A stretch of 64,000 nucleotides of DNA from a bacterium (GTDB taxonomy: Bacteria; Cyanobacteriota; Vampirovibrionia; Gastranaerophilales; JAILCC01). The stretch lies in NCBI GenBank assembly GCA_024680555.1, contig JAILCC010000012.1, positions 40,185 through 104,184 of the forward strand. The letters are read 5' to 3'. A model generated the notes under the pieces. The model had not been told where the DNA came from. It did no database searches and saw only the letters and a list, made by a program, of their open reading frames with translations. Positions 35,725 to 44,410 of this stretch are shown here, piece by piece. The position numbers and the translations under genes are program-made. The stretch's first letter is position 1. Each line of letters starts with the position of its first letter.

Positions 35725-36687
35725 ATGAGGATTCCAATAAGTTCATTTTCCAGATTGGTCGGAAAATCTTTTCATACAAGTCCAAAAGCTATAGCAGGAA
35801 TTGGAACAATAGCCGATAAATCCGCATTCGCTCTCGGACGCAAAGGTTTTGAGAAACCTTTGGGAGACGTGGGAAAATCCCATCTTGCCGAATTATTAAG
35901 CAAATTAAAAGAAAGTATGATTGAGACATTTCATCTTGGCAAGTCGGTTATGCCTGAAGTTGTCGCATTAGAAAACAAAATGAGCGCTATGGGTGTAAGG
36001 GTAACTTTTGAGGATAATTTAGAAACGGCAAAAGTAATTACTGCTGCTATTGAAAAAGTAAAAGCCAAAGGATTAAAAGTTCCCGAAAGAATTATATTGT
36101 TTACTCCAAATGCACAAAATAAAGGGTTGCGAGGTTGGACTACCGCTTATGCGGATATAGCCTTGTTTAATAAAGATTTGAAAGTGAGTAAGGAAAATTT
36201 ATTGCCTGATTTTATTAAAAATATGGGCATAAAACCCAATGCCACTGATACTGCCGAGGGTGTTGTGTTTCATGAAATCGGGCATTATTTGCATGCTAAA
36301 TCTCCTAATGCCCATGAAGTTTGGAAAACAATGACAGCAGGCGAATTTGACTTTTCCTTGGCAAGAGAGGTTGGATGTTATGCAATAAATGGCGATGAAT
36401 TTAATGCAGGGAGAGAATTTGTTGCGGAAGTGTTCGCAGGGCTGATGAGCGGTAAGCAGTACAGTAAAAGAGTTATGAAAATATATAATGCGCTTAACGG
36501 TCCTCAGATTCCGGGTATAAATATGGCGGGAGTAGATGTTGCGGCAGGTTCATTGTTTGACGGGCATGATATTTTTAAATCAATAGCAAAGTTGCCGTCA
36601 AAAAAATCCGATATATTTGGCGTTTTAGCACAAAAATCAATTTCAAAAGCCTATATGCCTGACTTTGTTTCATCATTCAAAAAATAA
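35725..36687 (+). CDS. putative zincin metallopeptidase-like protein (HEIGH...E)
   Basis: The 320-aa protein has VFHEIGHYLH at residues 181-190, with HEIGH at 183-187, and a downstream REFVAEVFAGLMSG helix whose Glu235 fits the third zinc ligand. This HExxH plus glutamate arrangement is that of gluzincins and of zincin toxin domains such as those of lethal-factor or phage MuF type. The N-terminal 60 residues are positively charged and Ser/Gly-rich without a clear signal peptide. AGGAAAA precedes the ATG. It overlaps the convergent LdpA-like gene by 15 bp at the stop. A secreted or cytotoxic role is possible but unproven. Confidence 0.7.
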   Translation: MRIPISSFSRLVGKSFHTSPKAIAGIGTIADKSAFALGRKGFEKPLGDVGKSHLAELLSKLKESMIETFHLGKSVMPEVVALENKMSAMGVRVTFEDNLETAKVITAAIEKVKAKGLKVPERIILFTPNAQNKGLRGWTTAYADIALFNKDLKVSKENLLPDFIKNMGIKPNATDTAEGVVFHEIGHYLHAKSPNAHEVWKTMTAGEFDFSLAREVGCYAINGDEFNAGREFVAEVFAGLMSGKQYSKRVMKIYNALNGPQIPGINMAGVDVAAGSLFDGHDIFKSIAKLPSKKSDIFGVLAQKSISKAYMPDFVSSFKK

Positions 36688-37572
36688 TGAACCAATAAGT
36701 TCTTTAGCTTTCTTTAGCTTATTTTCTTCTGTGTCATTTTCGTTATCAAAAATGATTTTTCTTGCAAAGCTTCCCCACGCTATGCCGTCGAGGCGTACCT
36801 TTTCTGCTTTTGCCAGTTCTGCGGTTTTAAAGTTTGTTCCGCCCGAAGCTATCAAGGTTATATTGTCTATATTTTGAAAGTTTTTAGATTCCTCTATTGC
36901 TTTTTGGGTTGTTTTTATTTCGTTATCAAAACCGCTTATTGAGTTTCCGTCCGCTTGAACAATCAGCTTTTTGGGTGAAATGATGTCTTTGCATTTTGTT
37001 ATTATCTTAATTTTTTCTTGTGTATCTGTGTTTTGTGAAATACAAATACCGATTTTGCCATCATAATTTTGTTTTAAAAATTCAAAAATTTCATACAGGT
37101 TTTGATCTTTTCCGTTTGTGTGAATTTCTATACAGTCTGCGGATTTAGCCTGCAAAAATTGCGTTTCAAAACTCTGATTGAGATTATACATCTTTATGGC
37201 GCTGTTCGGGCAAACCGCAAGGCATTTTCCGCAGCCTACGCAGCCGTCCGTTTTTACTTTTGCAATATTTTTTTCCGAAACAATTGTTTTTTGCGGGCAA
37301 ATATTTATACATCTTGTGCAGCCGCAGCATTTATCTTTTATAATTTCGGCTTTGTTTGCGTGTTTATCGTTGGAAAGCGTTATACTTGCGCAGACAATGG
37401 GTTTTTTAACCAAATCAAGTCCGTCGATAACCTTTCTTGCATTCGCAATAACCTCGCTGTCGGCGCAAACATCAAAAACATCCGCTCCTGCGAGTGAATA
37501 TATTCTGACAAGTTTTTTAAGATTTTCGATATCGGTATTTTTTGCACCAAAAATTATTTTTGTAATATTCAT
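36673..37572 (-). CDS. LdpA-like 4Fe-4S protein
   Basis: A 299-aa protein with two ferredoxin cysteine sets, Cys82/85/88/92-Pro and Cys111/114/117/121-Pro, for two [4Fe-4S] clusters, and a C-terminal region (about 130-290) with barrel-like strands (IGICISQN, KLIVQADG, ITLIASGGTN, RLDGIAWGSFAR). An N-terminal domain with DVFDVCADSEV precedes them. The order matches LdpA, the redox-sensing clock-input protein of cyanobacteria. No kai genes are in the window. In a non-photosynthetic relative it might sense cell redox state or have a metabolic role. Confidence 0.72.
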   Translation of the reverse strand: MNITKIIFGAKNTDIENLKKLVRIYSLAGADVFDVCADSEVIANARKVIDGLDLVKKPIVCASITLSNDKHANKAEIIKDKCCGCTRCINICPQKTIVSEKNIAKVKTDGCVGCGKCLAVCPNSAIKMYNLNQSFETQFLQAKSADCIEIHTNGKDQNLYEIFEFLKQNYDGKIGICISQNTDTQEKIKIITKCKDIISPKKLIVQADGNSISGFDNEIKTTQKAIEESKNFQNIDNITLIASGGTNFKTAELAKAEKVRLDGIAWGSFARKIIFDNENDTEENKLKKAKELIGSLFFE

Positions 37573-37666
37573 ACGAGTAATGTTAGCATAAAATTGTAAA
37601 GATAATGAAAGATATAAAATTTTGTGTTAGTATAGAACCGACTGGAGTTTTTTCATCAAATAATAT

Positions 37667-39871
37667 ATGCGCATTATAGAAATAAAATCTCAAAATATAA
37701 CAATACTTTATAAACCTGTGGAGGACAAAATTGCAGTGGGTGATTTTGTCGATTTCAGCGAGGGGTCAATCGGTCTTGTGGCGCAGGTTTTTAGAATTTT
37801 TTCAGGAGATAATGCGGGCGAATATAATCAGGCGGAATTGAAAGTTTTGTTGACACTAAAATACGGAAAGGCTTTTTCGTGGAATGGGGAAACGGTTTCG
37901 GTTGATGCAAAAGTAAGAAAGACCTCCTGCGAATTTATTGAAAATTATATTAACAAAGGCGATTTAGAGGATGCGTTTGCACTTGGGTACTCAGCCGGTA
38001 CGTACAATCAGCCTTTGAGGTTGAGTTTCTGCAATTTTACGACACCTGCATTTGTCGGGTATGAAAACCGTTCTGACAATGAATCTTTTATGAAAACTGT
38101 TGCGCATCAGTTTCAATTTTACGGAAGAAAACTTCTTATCATTGATTATAACGGAAATATCGAGATAGAGGGTGCAAAGCGAGTTACGGCGGGATTTCAA
38201 ATGAAACTGCCGCTAAATGCGGAAATGCTCGAAAATCTTTCATCCAAAATGACATTGGGTGTGTCTGCGGATGCAAAAGCCGTTATAGAAGAAGTTTTGA
38301 TGGATTTGGCGAGATTTGCAAGAGAAACAACTGATTTTATTTCAATATCAAAATTGATAAACGTAATTGATGAAACATACAGAAAGTCAAAAATTTCCCA
38401 ACTTATACTTTTCAAGAACAAGCTGCGTGTTTTTCAGCGCCAAAGTATTTTTGCGGATGATATAAACGAAATAAACTCTGTTTATGATGCGATACTGACA
38501 AACAATATCGTAATCTTTGATATCAGTAATATTCCCGAGGATTGGAAGAAAGAGTTTTTGAACAGGGCAATTTATTCGCCGGAAAATACATTGAAAAATT
38601 ATTATCTGTATATGCCGATAGAGCCGGATATGGACAACAAATTGCTAAACTATCTTTTGTTTAAGGCAAACAAGGACGGTATTAGGGCAATTTTGGCGGC
38701 AAATTACAGATATATTGCGATGGATAAGATTTTGGATTTTAGCGCAAATTCATTCTTGTTCCATTCGGCAAGCGCACTTGACAAACGTGAGTATTTAAGT
38801 GACATTATCCAGTCGTTACCTCAAGATTATTTTGTCGTTACGGGAAATCTTACCTCATCTTTGAATGTGGTTTCGTATCTTGGTGAACCGATAGAAATAC
38901 TAGATTCGGAAATAATAAGGGGACAAAATACTGAAAACAACGAAACGCTTGATATAATTCAGAAAAATATTGATGAAAATGCTTTTGAAGTTCCGCAAGA
39001 ACAACCGCTGCCGACAGCTGATGTCGATATGAATGCGATAAATACCGCTCTTGATTCTTCTTCTCAAAATGTTTCTGCACCGCCCGAGGAGCAGCCTGTT
39101 GTTGAAGAAGCTCTGCCGGAAGAAATTCCAACGGAAGAAGCTGCGGTTGAAAATACCGTTGAGGAAGAACCTGTTGCAGAAATACCTGTCGCAGAAGAAC
39201 AGATTGCAGAGGTAATTGAAGAACCAATTAGCGATGATGTTGAAAGTAATGTTGCAGAGGTGGTTGAAGAACCAATAGAGGAAGCTCCCCAACAAGAGGA
39301 AGTTCAATTACTTACACCTGATGAAACACCTCCTGTCAATGATACGGAAATATCAATTGAAGAAGATGATTTCTTGGATGAAGATGACAAACTTGTGCAC
39401 AGAGATATTTTGGATGCGAGTTATGATACGATTGCAGAAGAACCTGCGCCGGCAAACGAGGAGATTGAACTGGACGATTTGGATTTTTTGGATGATGTTC
39501 AGTCGGAGCAGCAGCCTTATACCCAAAATGATGAAGATGAACTGCTTGATTTATTGAGCGAAACAGATGATGCGCAAGGCGTTGAAAATATCAGCGTTGA
39601 TGATTTGGATTTTGAAGAAGCAAATCCTCCGCAACAATATGTAGAACCCCAGCAAAAACTTCCGGTATATGAAGCAGAATATACGGAAAAAAAACCATCT
39701 AATGCCCTCGCATTACAAGAAGGTGATTTGGTAAAACATAACAAATACGGACTTGGCACGGTCAAAAAGCTTATAAATCACGGAAATAAGATAATGTGCT
39801 TTATAAATTTTGAAGATTTTGGCAGAAGACTTTTAGATCCCGAAATTTCGCAGCTCGAAAAAATTAAATAA
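37667..39871 (+). CDS. degenerate HerA/DUF87-like protein with acidic linker and PcrA-type Tudor tail
   Basis: A 734-aa protein in three parts. Residues 1-430 resemble a HerA-like NTPase: an N-terminal barrel, then GYENRSDNESFMKTV where a P-loop GxxGxGKS should be, LLIIDYNGN, and a Walker-B-like NIVIFDIS. The P-loop lysine is missing. Residues 430-660 are an acidic Glu/Pro/Val/Ala-rich linker with repeats such as EEPVAEIPVAEE. The last 50 residues (GDLVKHNKYGLGTVKKLI...) match the Tudor-like C-terminus of PcrA/UvrD helicases, as also seen in the helicase at 57949. That tail binds RNA polymerase in PcrA. It is not obviously in an operon. Confidence 0.6.
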   Translation: MRIIEIKSQNITILYKPVEDKIAVGDFVDFSEGSIGLVAQVFRIFSGDNAGEYNQAELKVLLTLKYGKAFSWNGETVSVDAKVRKTSCEFIENYINKGDLEDAFALGYSAGTYNQPLRLSFCNFTTPAFVGYENRSDNESFMKTVAHQFQFYGRKLLIIDYNGNIEIEGAKRVTAGFQMKLPLNAEMLENLSSKMTLGVSADAKAVIEEVLMDLARFARETTDFISISKLINVIDETYRKSKISQLILFKNKLRVFQRQSIFADDINEINSVYDAILTNNIVIFDISNIPEDWKKEFLNRAIYSPENTLKNYYLYMPIEPDMDNKLLNYLLFKANKDGIRAILAANYRYIAMDKILDFSANSFLFHSASALDKREYLSDIIQSLPQDYFVVTGNLTSSLNVVSYLGEPIEILDSEIIRGQNTENNETLDIIQKNIDENAFEVPQEQPLPTADVDMNAINTALDSSSQNVSAPPEEQPVVEEALPEEIPTEEAAVENTVEEEPVAEIPVAEEQIAEVIEEPISDDVESNVAEVVEEPIEEAPQQEEVQLLTPDETPPVNDTEISIEEDDFLDEDDKLVHRDILDASYDTIAEEPAPANEEIELDDLDFLDDVQSEQQPYTQNDEDELLDLLSETDDAQGVENISVDDLDFEEANPPQQYVEPQQKLPVYEAEYTEKKPSNALALQEGDLVKHNKYGLGTVKKLINHGNKIMCFINFEDFGRRLLDPEISQLEKIK

Positions 39872-40043
39872 AATTTTTACAAAAGTTAATAAAACATGGG
39901 TGGCAAAAAAAATATTTTCATGTTATTATATACGTAGTAAAATTGGAATTTCTGCAAATTATTTAACTTAATTTTATTTATTTCCCTAACCAATCAGGCA
40001 TTTCATATATAGTTATACTCTAATTTTTACGGAGGTTGTTCGT

Positions 40044-40202
40044 ATGGTAGTTTTGCTGAAAAGAACCCAAGAAAAAAGAGCAACGTTAAAGGAAGATTCT
40101 TTTGGGAAGTATTTGGAAAGATCTGTTGAACACACAACAGTGAACGGTACATTGGTAGCCAGAAAGTTTTCTTGGTACAAAAGAATTATGGGTTTATTTT
40201 AA
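40044..40202 (+). CDS. small basic protein (52 aa)
   Basis: A 52-residue frame with GGAGG placed 9 nt before the ATG, starting MVVLLKRTQEKRATLKEDSF and ending KFSWYKRIMGLF. It is strongly basic, with nine Lys/Arg in the first 26 residues, and has an aromatic C-terminus. A 15-bp perfect hairpin follows after 35 bp. The strong ribosome-binding site and tight framing by intergenic DNA argue for a translated gene. No family is recognised. Confidence 0.6.
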   Translation: MVVLLKRTQEKRATLKEDSFGKYLERSVEHTTVNGTLVARKFSWYKRIMGLF

Positions 40203-40237
40203 AAATCGGGCATGCGCCTGAAGCATTAAAATACATA

Positions 40238-40274
40238 AACAGAAAAGCAAGGTGATGAGCCTTGCTTTTCTGTT
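40238..40274 (+). terminator. 15-bp perfect hairpin, likely terminator
   Basis: AACAGAAAAGCAAGG (40238-40252) pairs completely with CCTTGCTTTTCTGTT (40260-40274) around a 7-nt loop. A true T-run after the stem is lacking on the plus strand, so a role in RNA stability is an alternative. Confidence 0.6.
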
Positions 40275-40363
40275 GCCTAATAATTAAGAATATGTAAAGA
40301 AATCGGCTTTTGGCTTCATTTATGCTACTATTGAGAATACGTAGAGAACAAGGGAGAAAAAAG

Positions 40364-41482
40364 ATGATTCCTATTTTAGATTTAACCAAACAATATGAAC
40401 AAATTCAGGCAGAAGTTGAAAAAACGGTTCTTGAAGTTTTAAAATCAGGTCAATATATTTGCGGCAAGCATAATAAAGCTTTGCAAGAAGAATTTGCACA
40501 ATTTTGCGGCTGCAAAAGAGCGGTAGCTCTAAACTCCGGAACGGATGCACTTCACCTTGCATTGAGAGCATTAAATATCGGTGCAGGAGACGAAGTTATT
40601 ACAACTGCTTTTACTTTTGTAGCAACAACGGAGGCTATTGGTATTGTTGGTGCAACTCCGATTTTTGCCGACATTGACTCCAATACGTTTAACCTCGACT
40701 GGAGAGAAATAGAAAGCAAAATTACTCCACGCACAAAGGCAATTATTCCTGTACACTTGTATGGACAACCTGCAAACATGCCAAAGATTATGGAAATTGC
40801 TAAAAAGCATAATTTGTATGTAATTGAAGATTGTTGCCAAGCTATTGGTGCTGAAATCAACGGACAAAAAGTCGGTACATTCGGCGATATCGGATGCTTT
40901 AGCTTCTTCCCGACAAAGAACCTCGGTGCATTTGGTGACGGCGGTATGGTTACTACCAATAGTGATGCACTTGCAGACAGAATTTTGTCATTGAGAAACC
41001 ATGGCAGCGCAGTCAGATACTATCATGATGAAATTGGTGTAAATAGCCGTCTTGATGAAGTTCAAGCTGCAATTCTCCGTGTGAAATTCCCATACATCAA
41101 TGAATGGAATGCAAAACGTAAAGAAAACGCATACAGATACAACGATTTGTTGAAAGACGTAAAAGATGTTGTTTGTCCTCGTGAGTTAGAGGGAACAAAG
41201 TGTATTTATCACCAATATACAATCGAAGTTCCTAATCGTGATGCGGTTCAAAAATACCTGCAAGAACATGGTGTCGGCGCAATGCTTTATTACCCTGTTC
41301 CTTTGCACTTGCAAAAAGTTCATAAAAATCTCGGCGGAAAACTCGGCGATTTGCCTGTAACGGAAGAAAAGACAACGAGAGTTATGTCGCTTCCTATGTT
41401 CCCCGAAATTACCGAAGAACAACAAAGAACAGTTGTAAATACTCTTGTCGAGGCTCTTGAGGCTTGTAAAGCCGGAGTATAA
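40364..41482 (+). CDS. DegT/DnrJ/EryC1/StrS family sugar aminotransferase
   Basis: The ATG at 40364 (AAGGGAGA upstream) gives 372 aa, opening [20 protein letters not shown], typical of WbpE/WecE-type enzymes. [12 protein letters not shown] binds PLP phosphate, [10 protein letters not shown] carries the PLP-stacking and Asp residues, and the Schiff-base lysine stands in [14 protein letters not shown]. These enzymes aminate nucleotide-linked keto-sugars. The oxidoreductase at 43115 is the WbpB/WlbA type, so together they fit 2,3-diamino-uronic acid synthesis for a surface glycan. Confidence 0.9.
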   Translation: MIPILDLTKQYEQIQAEVEKTVLEVLKSGQYICGKHNKALQEEFAQFCGCKRAVALNSGTDALHLALRALNIGAGDEVITTAFTFVATTEAIGIVGATPIFADIDSNTFNLDWREIESKITPRTKAIIPVHLYGQPANMPKIMEIAKKHNLYVIEDCCQAIGAEINGQKVGTFGDIGCFSFFPTKNLGAFGDGGMVTTNSDALADRILSLRNHGSAVRYYHDEIGVNSRLDEVQAAILRVKFPYINEWNAKRKENAYRYNDLLKDVKDVVCPRELEGTKCIYHQYTIEVPNRDAVQKYLQEHGVGAMLYYPVPLHLQKVHKNLGGKLGDLPVTEEKTTRVMSLPMFPEITEEQQRTVVNTLVEALEACKAGV

Positions 41483-41499
41483 ATCGGATTTTTAATAAT

Positions 41500-41529
41500 A
41501 AAAAGCCTCTGCATTTGCTGAGGCTTTTT
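41500..41529. terminator. bidirectional intrinsic terminator
   Basis: AAAAAGCCTC/GAGGCTTTTT forms a 10-bp stem with a 10-nt loop between the convergent aminotransferase and prepilin genes. The stem has a T-run side on both strands. Confidence 0.85.
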
Positions 41530-41558
41530 ATGTTGTTGAAATATTTGGTTGTTTCTCT

Positions 41559-42653
41559 TTATTCAATACAGAAGAATTTTAAGAAATCTCTTTCTATGGA
41601 GCCATATACACTTTCTTCGCTTGATGGACCGTACCAGCCACGAGCTACTTCAACTTGATTGTCCTTTATTATGACGTAATATGGCCAATACCACGCTAAG
41701 GTATTTTCCGGATCATTGTCCCATCTTTCGTGTTCACTTGTCCAAAATACATTGTTGCTCAGCTTCCTGTGCAATTCACTGCTCGGATCTACTGCCTGAA
41801 GATTGGATGACTTACCTGTTGAAGATATGGGTTGCCCATAGACCTGACTTAAAATTCTGGAAAACTCTGCACGGGTTGGAAGCCGTTTGCCTTTTTGGTG
41901 GCAGAACCATTTTGCATAAGCATAATAGTCGGTATTGCTTGGACAGTGGGAAATAGGTACTCCTGATGCTTTTGCATCTTCGCATTGGCTTTTGTCAAAT
42001 TTGCTTGTTGTACTGTAAACCTCACCAATATCCATAGCTTTTTCGCCGGTATTTATTCCGAAAACATCTTCATCAACCAGACTTCTGCCTTGATGAGAGC
42101 CATTGACGTCATAGTACATGGCTATACATTCGGTAACGTTTATTGTTGTGTCAAAGATGTTACCTATACTGCAATCCGGCTCATAAGCAATAAGAGCGGT
42201 TGTTCCGTCGTTGAAAACAAGTCCGTTAACGTGAGCATTCTCGCTAAATCTGATACCCAAATCGTCAGTGCCGTTTATATTTGTCAAATCATAGACTGTA
42301 GCTCCCTTTTTCAGTTTTTTGCCGAAACAATCCGCAAGATTGTTTTGGGAACAAGTTTTGGCAAAAGAGAAGTAGCTGTTCATCGTTTTAACAAAATCTT
42401 CCGTAGAGTCATAAGTTTTGGCAAGCTCGCTCCTTATTTGCATACGGTGAAAGCCGTCATTGAGCTTGCCGGTAAATGTCTTTTTCTGACTGTCAATTGC
42501 CTTTTCGTTTATATTGCCTCTTAAAACAGGCAAAACAACAACACTGATTACCCCTATGATAGTCAGGGTTGTCAATACTTCTGCAAGTGTGAACGCGCCA
42601 AACTTCTTTTTGCGGATGCTTGCAGAATGAGTATATTCTTTATTTGCGAACAT
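41559..42653 (-). CDS. prepilin-like protein with C-terminal lectin/FGE-like domain (copy 1)
   Basis: A 364-aa protein with a type IV prepilin N-terminus: a charged leader ending KKKFGA, then FTLAEVLTTLTIIGVISVV. Cleavage and N-methylation are expected at A|F or G|A, and the Glu at mature position 5 is present. After a helical region comes a Cys-containing extracellular domain. The part WFCHQKGKRLPTRAEF (about residues 245-260) is the hallmark of FGE-sulfatase/DUF1566-like C-type lectin folds, and the end is Trp-rich. It is probably a minor pilin or pseudopilin with a binding head. AAGAGAG precedes the ATG. Confidence 0.78.
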   Translation of the reverse strand: MFANKEYTHSASIRKKKFGAFTLAEVLTTLTIIGVISVVVLPVLRGNINEKAIDSQKKTFTGKLNDGFHRMQIRSELAKTYDSTEDFVKTMNSYFSFAKTCSQNNLADCFGKKLKKGATVYDLTNINGTDDLGIRFSENAHVNGLVFNDGTTALIAYEPDCSIGNIFDTTINVTECIAMYYDVNGSHQGRSLVDEDVFGINTGEKAMDIGEVYSTTSKFDKSQCEDAKASGVPISHCPSNTDYYAYAKWFCHQKGKRLPTRAEFSRILSQVYGQPISSTGKSSNLQAVDPSSELHRKLSNNVFWTSEHERWDNDPENTLAWYWPYYVIIKDNQVEVARGWYGPSSEESVYGSIERDFLKFFCIE

Positions 42654-42722
42654 GAAGTACTCTCTTTCTTATGTTACGTATTGCAACTGATATCTCGTTA
42701 TATATGTCTAATTATAACACAC

Positions 42723-43112
42723 TTACAGGTAATCCTCAAACTTCTTTTCCGGTTCGACTTTGAACCCGCAGCCGTCTTGCAAAATTCCGTTAAAATAGAT
42801 GTATTTTTTGGGGAAATTTCTGCATAATCTAGGTCGTTTTTCGTAAACAGAGCAAGTGCCGTCATCGTTTTGAAGAGTGCAGCCCAAAATCAAATCGCCG
42901 TTTTCATCCTTGCCTTTTATAACAAAGCGCCTATACATAGGGAAAAAAAACTGAGTCAGTTTGAAGTCTTTTTCGTTGTCGGCATCTTTTATGCGGATAT
43001 CTTGGCAGCATTTTCCGCACTTTATGCAGTGTCCGGTAACTTTGTAGCGGACCTTTTTCACTACAAAAAGCGATAAAAATTCATACCAACAGGTTTTTAA
43101 AAATCCTTTCAT
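42723..43112 (-). CDS. YkgJ family cysteine cluster protein
   Basis: A 129-aa protein with CIKCGKCC (Cys29, 32, 35, 36), CTLQNDDGTCSVY and RPRLCRNFP, the standard YkgJ/Fe-S or Zn cluster pattern (CxxCxxCC...C...C). The family is thought to bind zinc or iron, without a settled function. Its ATG follows the stop of the upstream oxidoreductase after 2 bp, so both are co-transcribed, and the prepilin gene follows 69 bp later. Confidence 0.88.
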   Translation of the reverse strand: MKGFLKTCWYEFLSLFVVKKVRYKVTGHCIKCGKCCQDIRIKDADNEKDFKLTQFFFPMYRRFVIKGKDENGDLILGCTLQNDDGTCSVYEKRPRLCRNFPKKYIYFNGILQDGCGFKVEPEKKFEDYL

Positions 43113-43114
43113 TT

Positions 43115-44119
43115 CTACAGATGAGCCTTACGTCTTGAAGAAGAAAATTGTACTTTTTCCAGTTCATCATATTTTTGTCCAAGCATCATTCGGTCTGCTT
43201 CTTCAAGAATTTTGACTACTTTGTATCCGTTTTCTCCGTCAGTACGAGGAGTTTGCCCTGTTTTTACGCAGTTTATAAAGTGCTGGCACTCAAGTTTTAA
43301 CGGTTCGATTTCAAGATAATCGGGGTATTCAACGTGTTTATTTGTTGATGATTGATTATCATATATAACAAGTTTGTTTTCCTGAACGGTATCATCAAGA
43401 ATTGCCGTTGCTTTTGAACCTCTGACGAGCAGTCTGACGTGTTTTGCGGGGGTTATCCAACTATCCGTTATATGCGCCAAAATCCCGCCCTCAAAGTTTA
43501 TGTCGAGATGCACTATATCCATAATGTTGTTGCGGTCGGAAGAACATCCTACGGCTGATTTTACGTTTATAGGATTTTTGCCCAAAACGTAAGAAACCAT
43601 TGATAAATCGTGTGGAGCCAAATCCCACATTACGCTGCGGTCGTTTTTGAAGTAGTTTACATTGAGTCTGTCGCTTTGTGCGTACGTTATATCGCCCAAT
43701 GCACCTTCTTCAACCAAGCCTTTCAGCCTGTTTACTGCCGGATGATACAATAAAAGGTGCCCGACCATTAGGATAAGGTCGTGTTCACTGGCTATTCGTT
43801 GCATTTCTTCCGCTTCATCGGCTCTTGTTGCAATAGGTTTTTCCACATACACGTTTTTGCCTGCAAGGAGAGCTTTTTTGACCATCGGGAAGTGCGTGTG
43901 GCTCGGAGTTGCAATAACAATTGCTTTTATTTCATCATTTGTCAAAAGACTATCAAAATCAGATGTTAAGTGAACATCATCATAAGTTTCCTTGACCACT
44001 CTCAAATTCTCAAAATCAAGGTCGCAAACCGTGTGGAGAGCGCCGAGATTATAAAAGTTTCTGACTAAATTTCTTCCCCATAAGCCGCAACCCGTTATCG
44101 CAACAAATTTATCCGACAT
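43115..44119 (-). CDS. Gfo/Idh/MocA family oxidoreductase (WbpB/WlbA-like)
   Basis: A 334-aa NAD(P)-dependent enzyme with the dinucleotide fold GCGLWGRN near the start, the family EKPIA block with its catalytic Lys (YVEKPIATRADEAEEM) and RxxxxDLxPHDL (SVMWDLAPHDLSM). The region VGHLLLYHPAV is typical of WlbA/WbpB, which oxidise UDP-GlcNAcA at C3. With the aminotransferase at 40364 it could make a 3-amino sugar acid. An acetyltransferase for the next step is not adjacent. Confidence 0.88.
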   Translation of the reverse strand: MSDKFVAITGCGLWGRNLVRNFYNLGALHTVCDLDFENLRVVKETYDDVHLTSDFDSLLTNDEIKAIVIATPSHTHFPMVKKALLAGKNVYVEKPIATRADEAEEMQRIASEHDLILMVGHLLLYHPAVNRLKGLVEEGALGDITYAQSDRLNVNYFKNDRSVMWDLAPHDLSMVSYVLGKNPINVKSAVGCSSDRNNIMDIVHLDINFEGGILAHITDSWITPAKHVRLLVRGSKATAILDDTVQENKLVIYDNQSSTNKHVEYPDYLEIEPLKLECQHFINCVKTGQTPRTDGENGYKVVKILEEADRMMLGQKYDELEKVQFSSSRRKAHL

Positions 44120-44410
44120 TGTTCCCTCACTAATATCTAACGCATGATTCTATAATAAATAAATAAGGGCGCTAAAGTCAAATAAAGAATATATTAAGAG
44201 TATGATTTCAGATAAACGGTTTTTGAGAGTTGGCAGTCTATTTGTGTGTGCAGCACTTGCCAAAAAATCCATTTTCCTGTACAATAAATTTCAGAGAGAT
44301 ATGTTTTGACGAGATTTGCTTGATAATTAGCTCTACCGTTTTGTTTAAGCAGTTTGCTTAAATTAAAACTCAAGTAATTTTGTAAAAAAGATAAGGAAAA
44401 ACATCACTTA

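Noticed and set aside
37102..37591. Long plus-strand frames opposite the LdpA-like gene
   Set aside because: They are shadows of a clear iron-sulfur protein gene and lack ribosome-binding sites.
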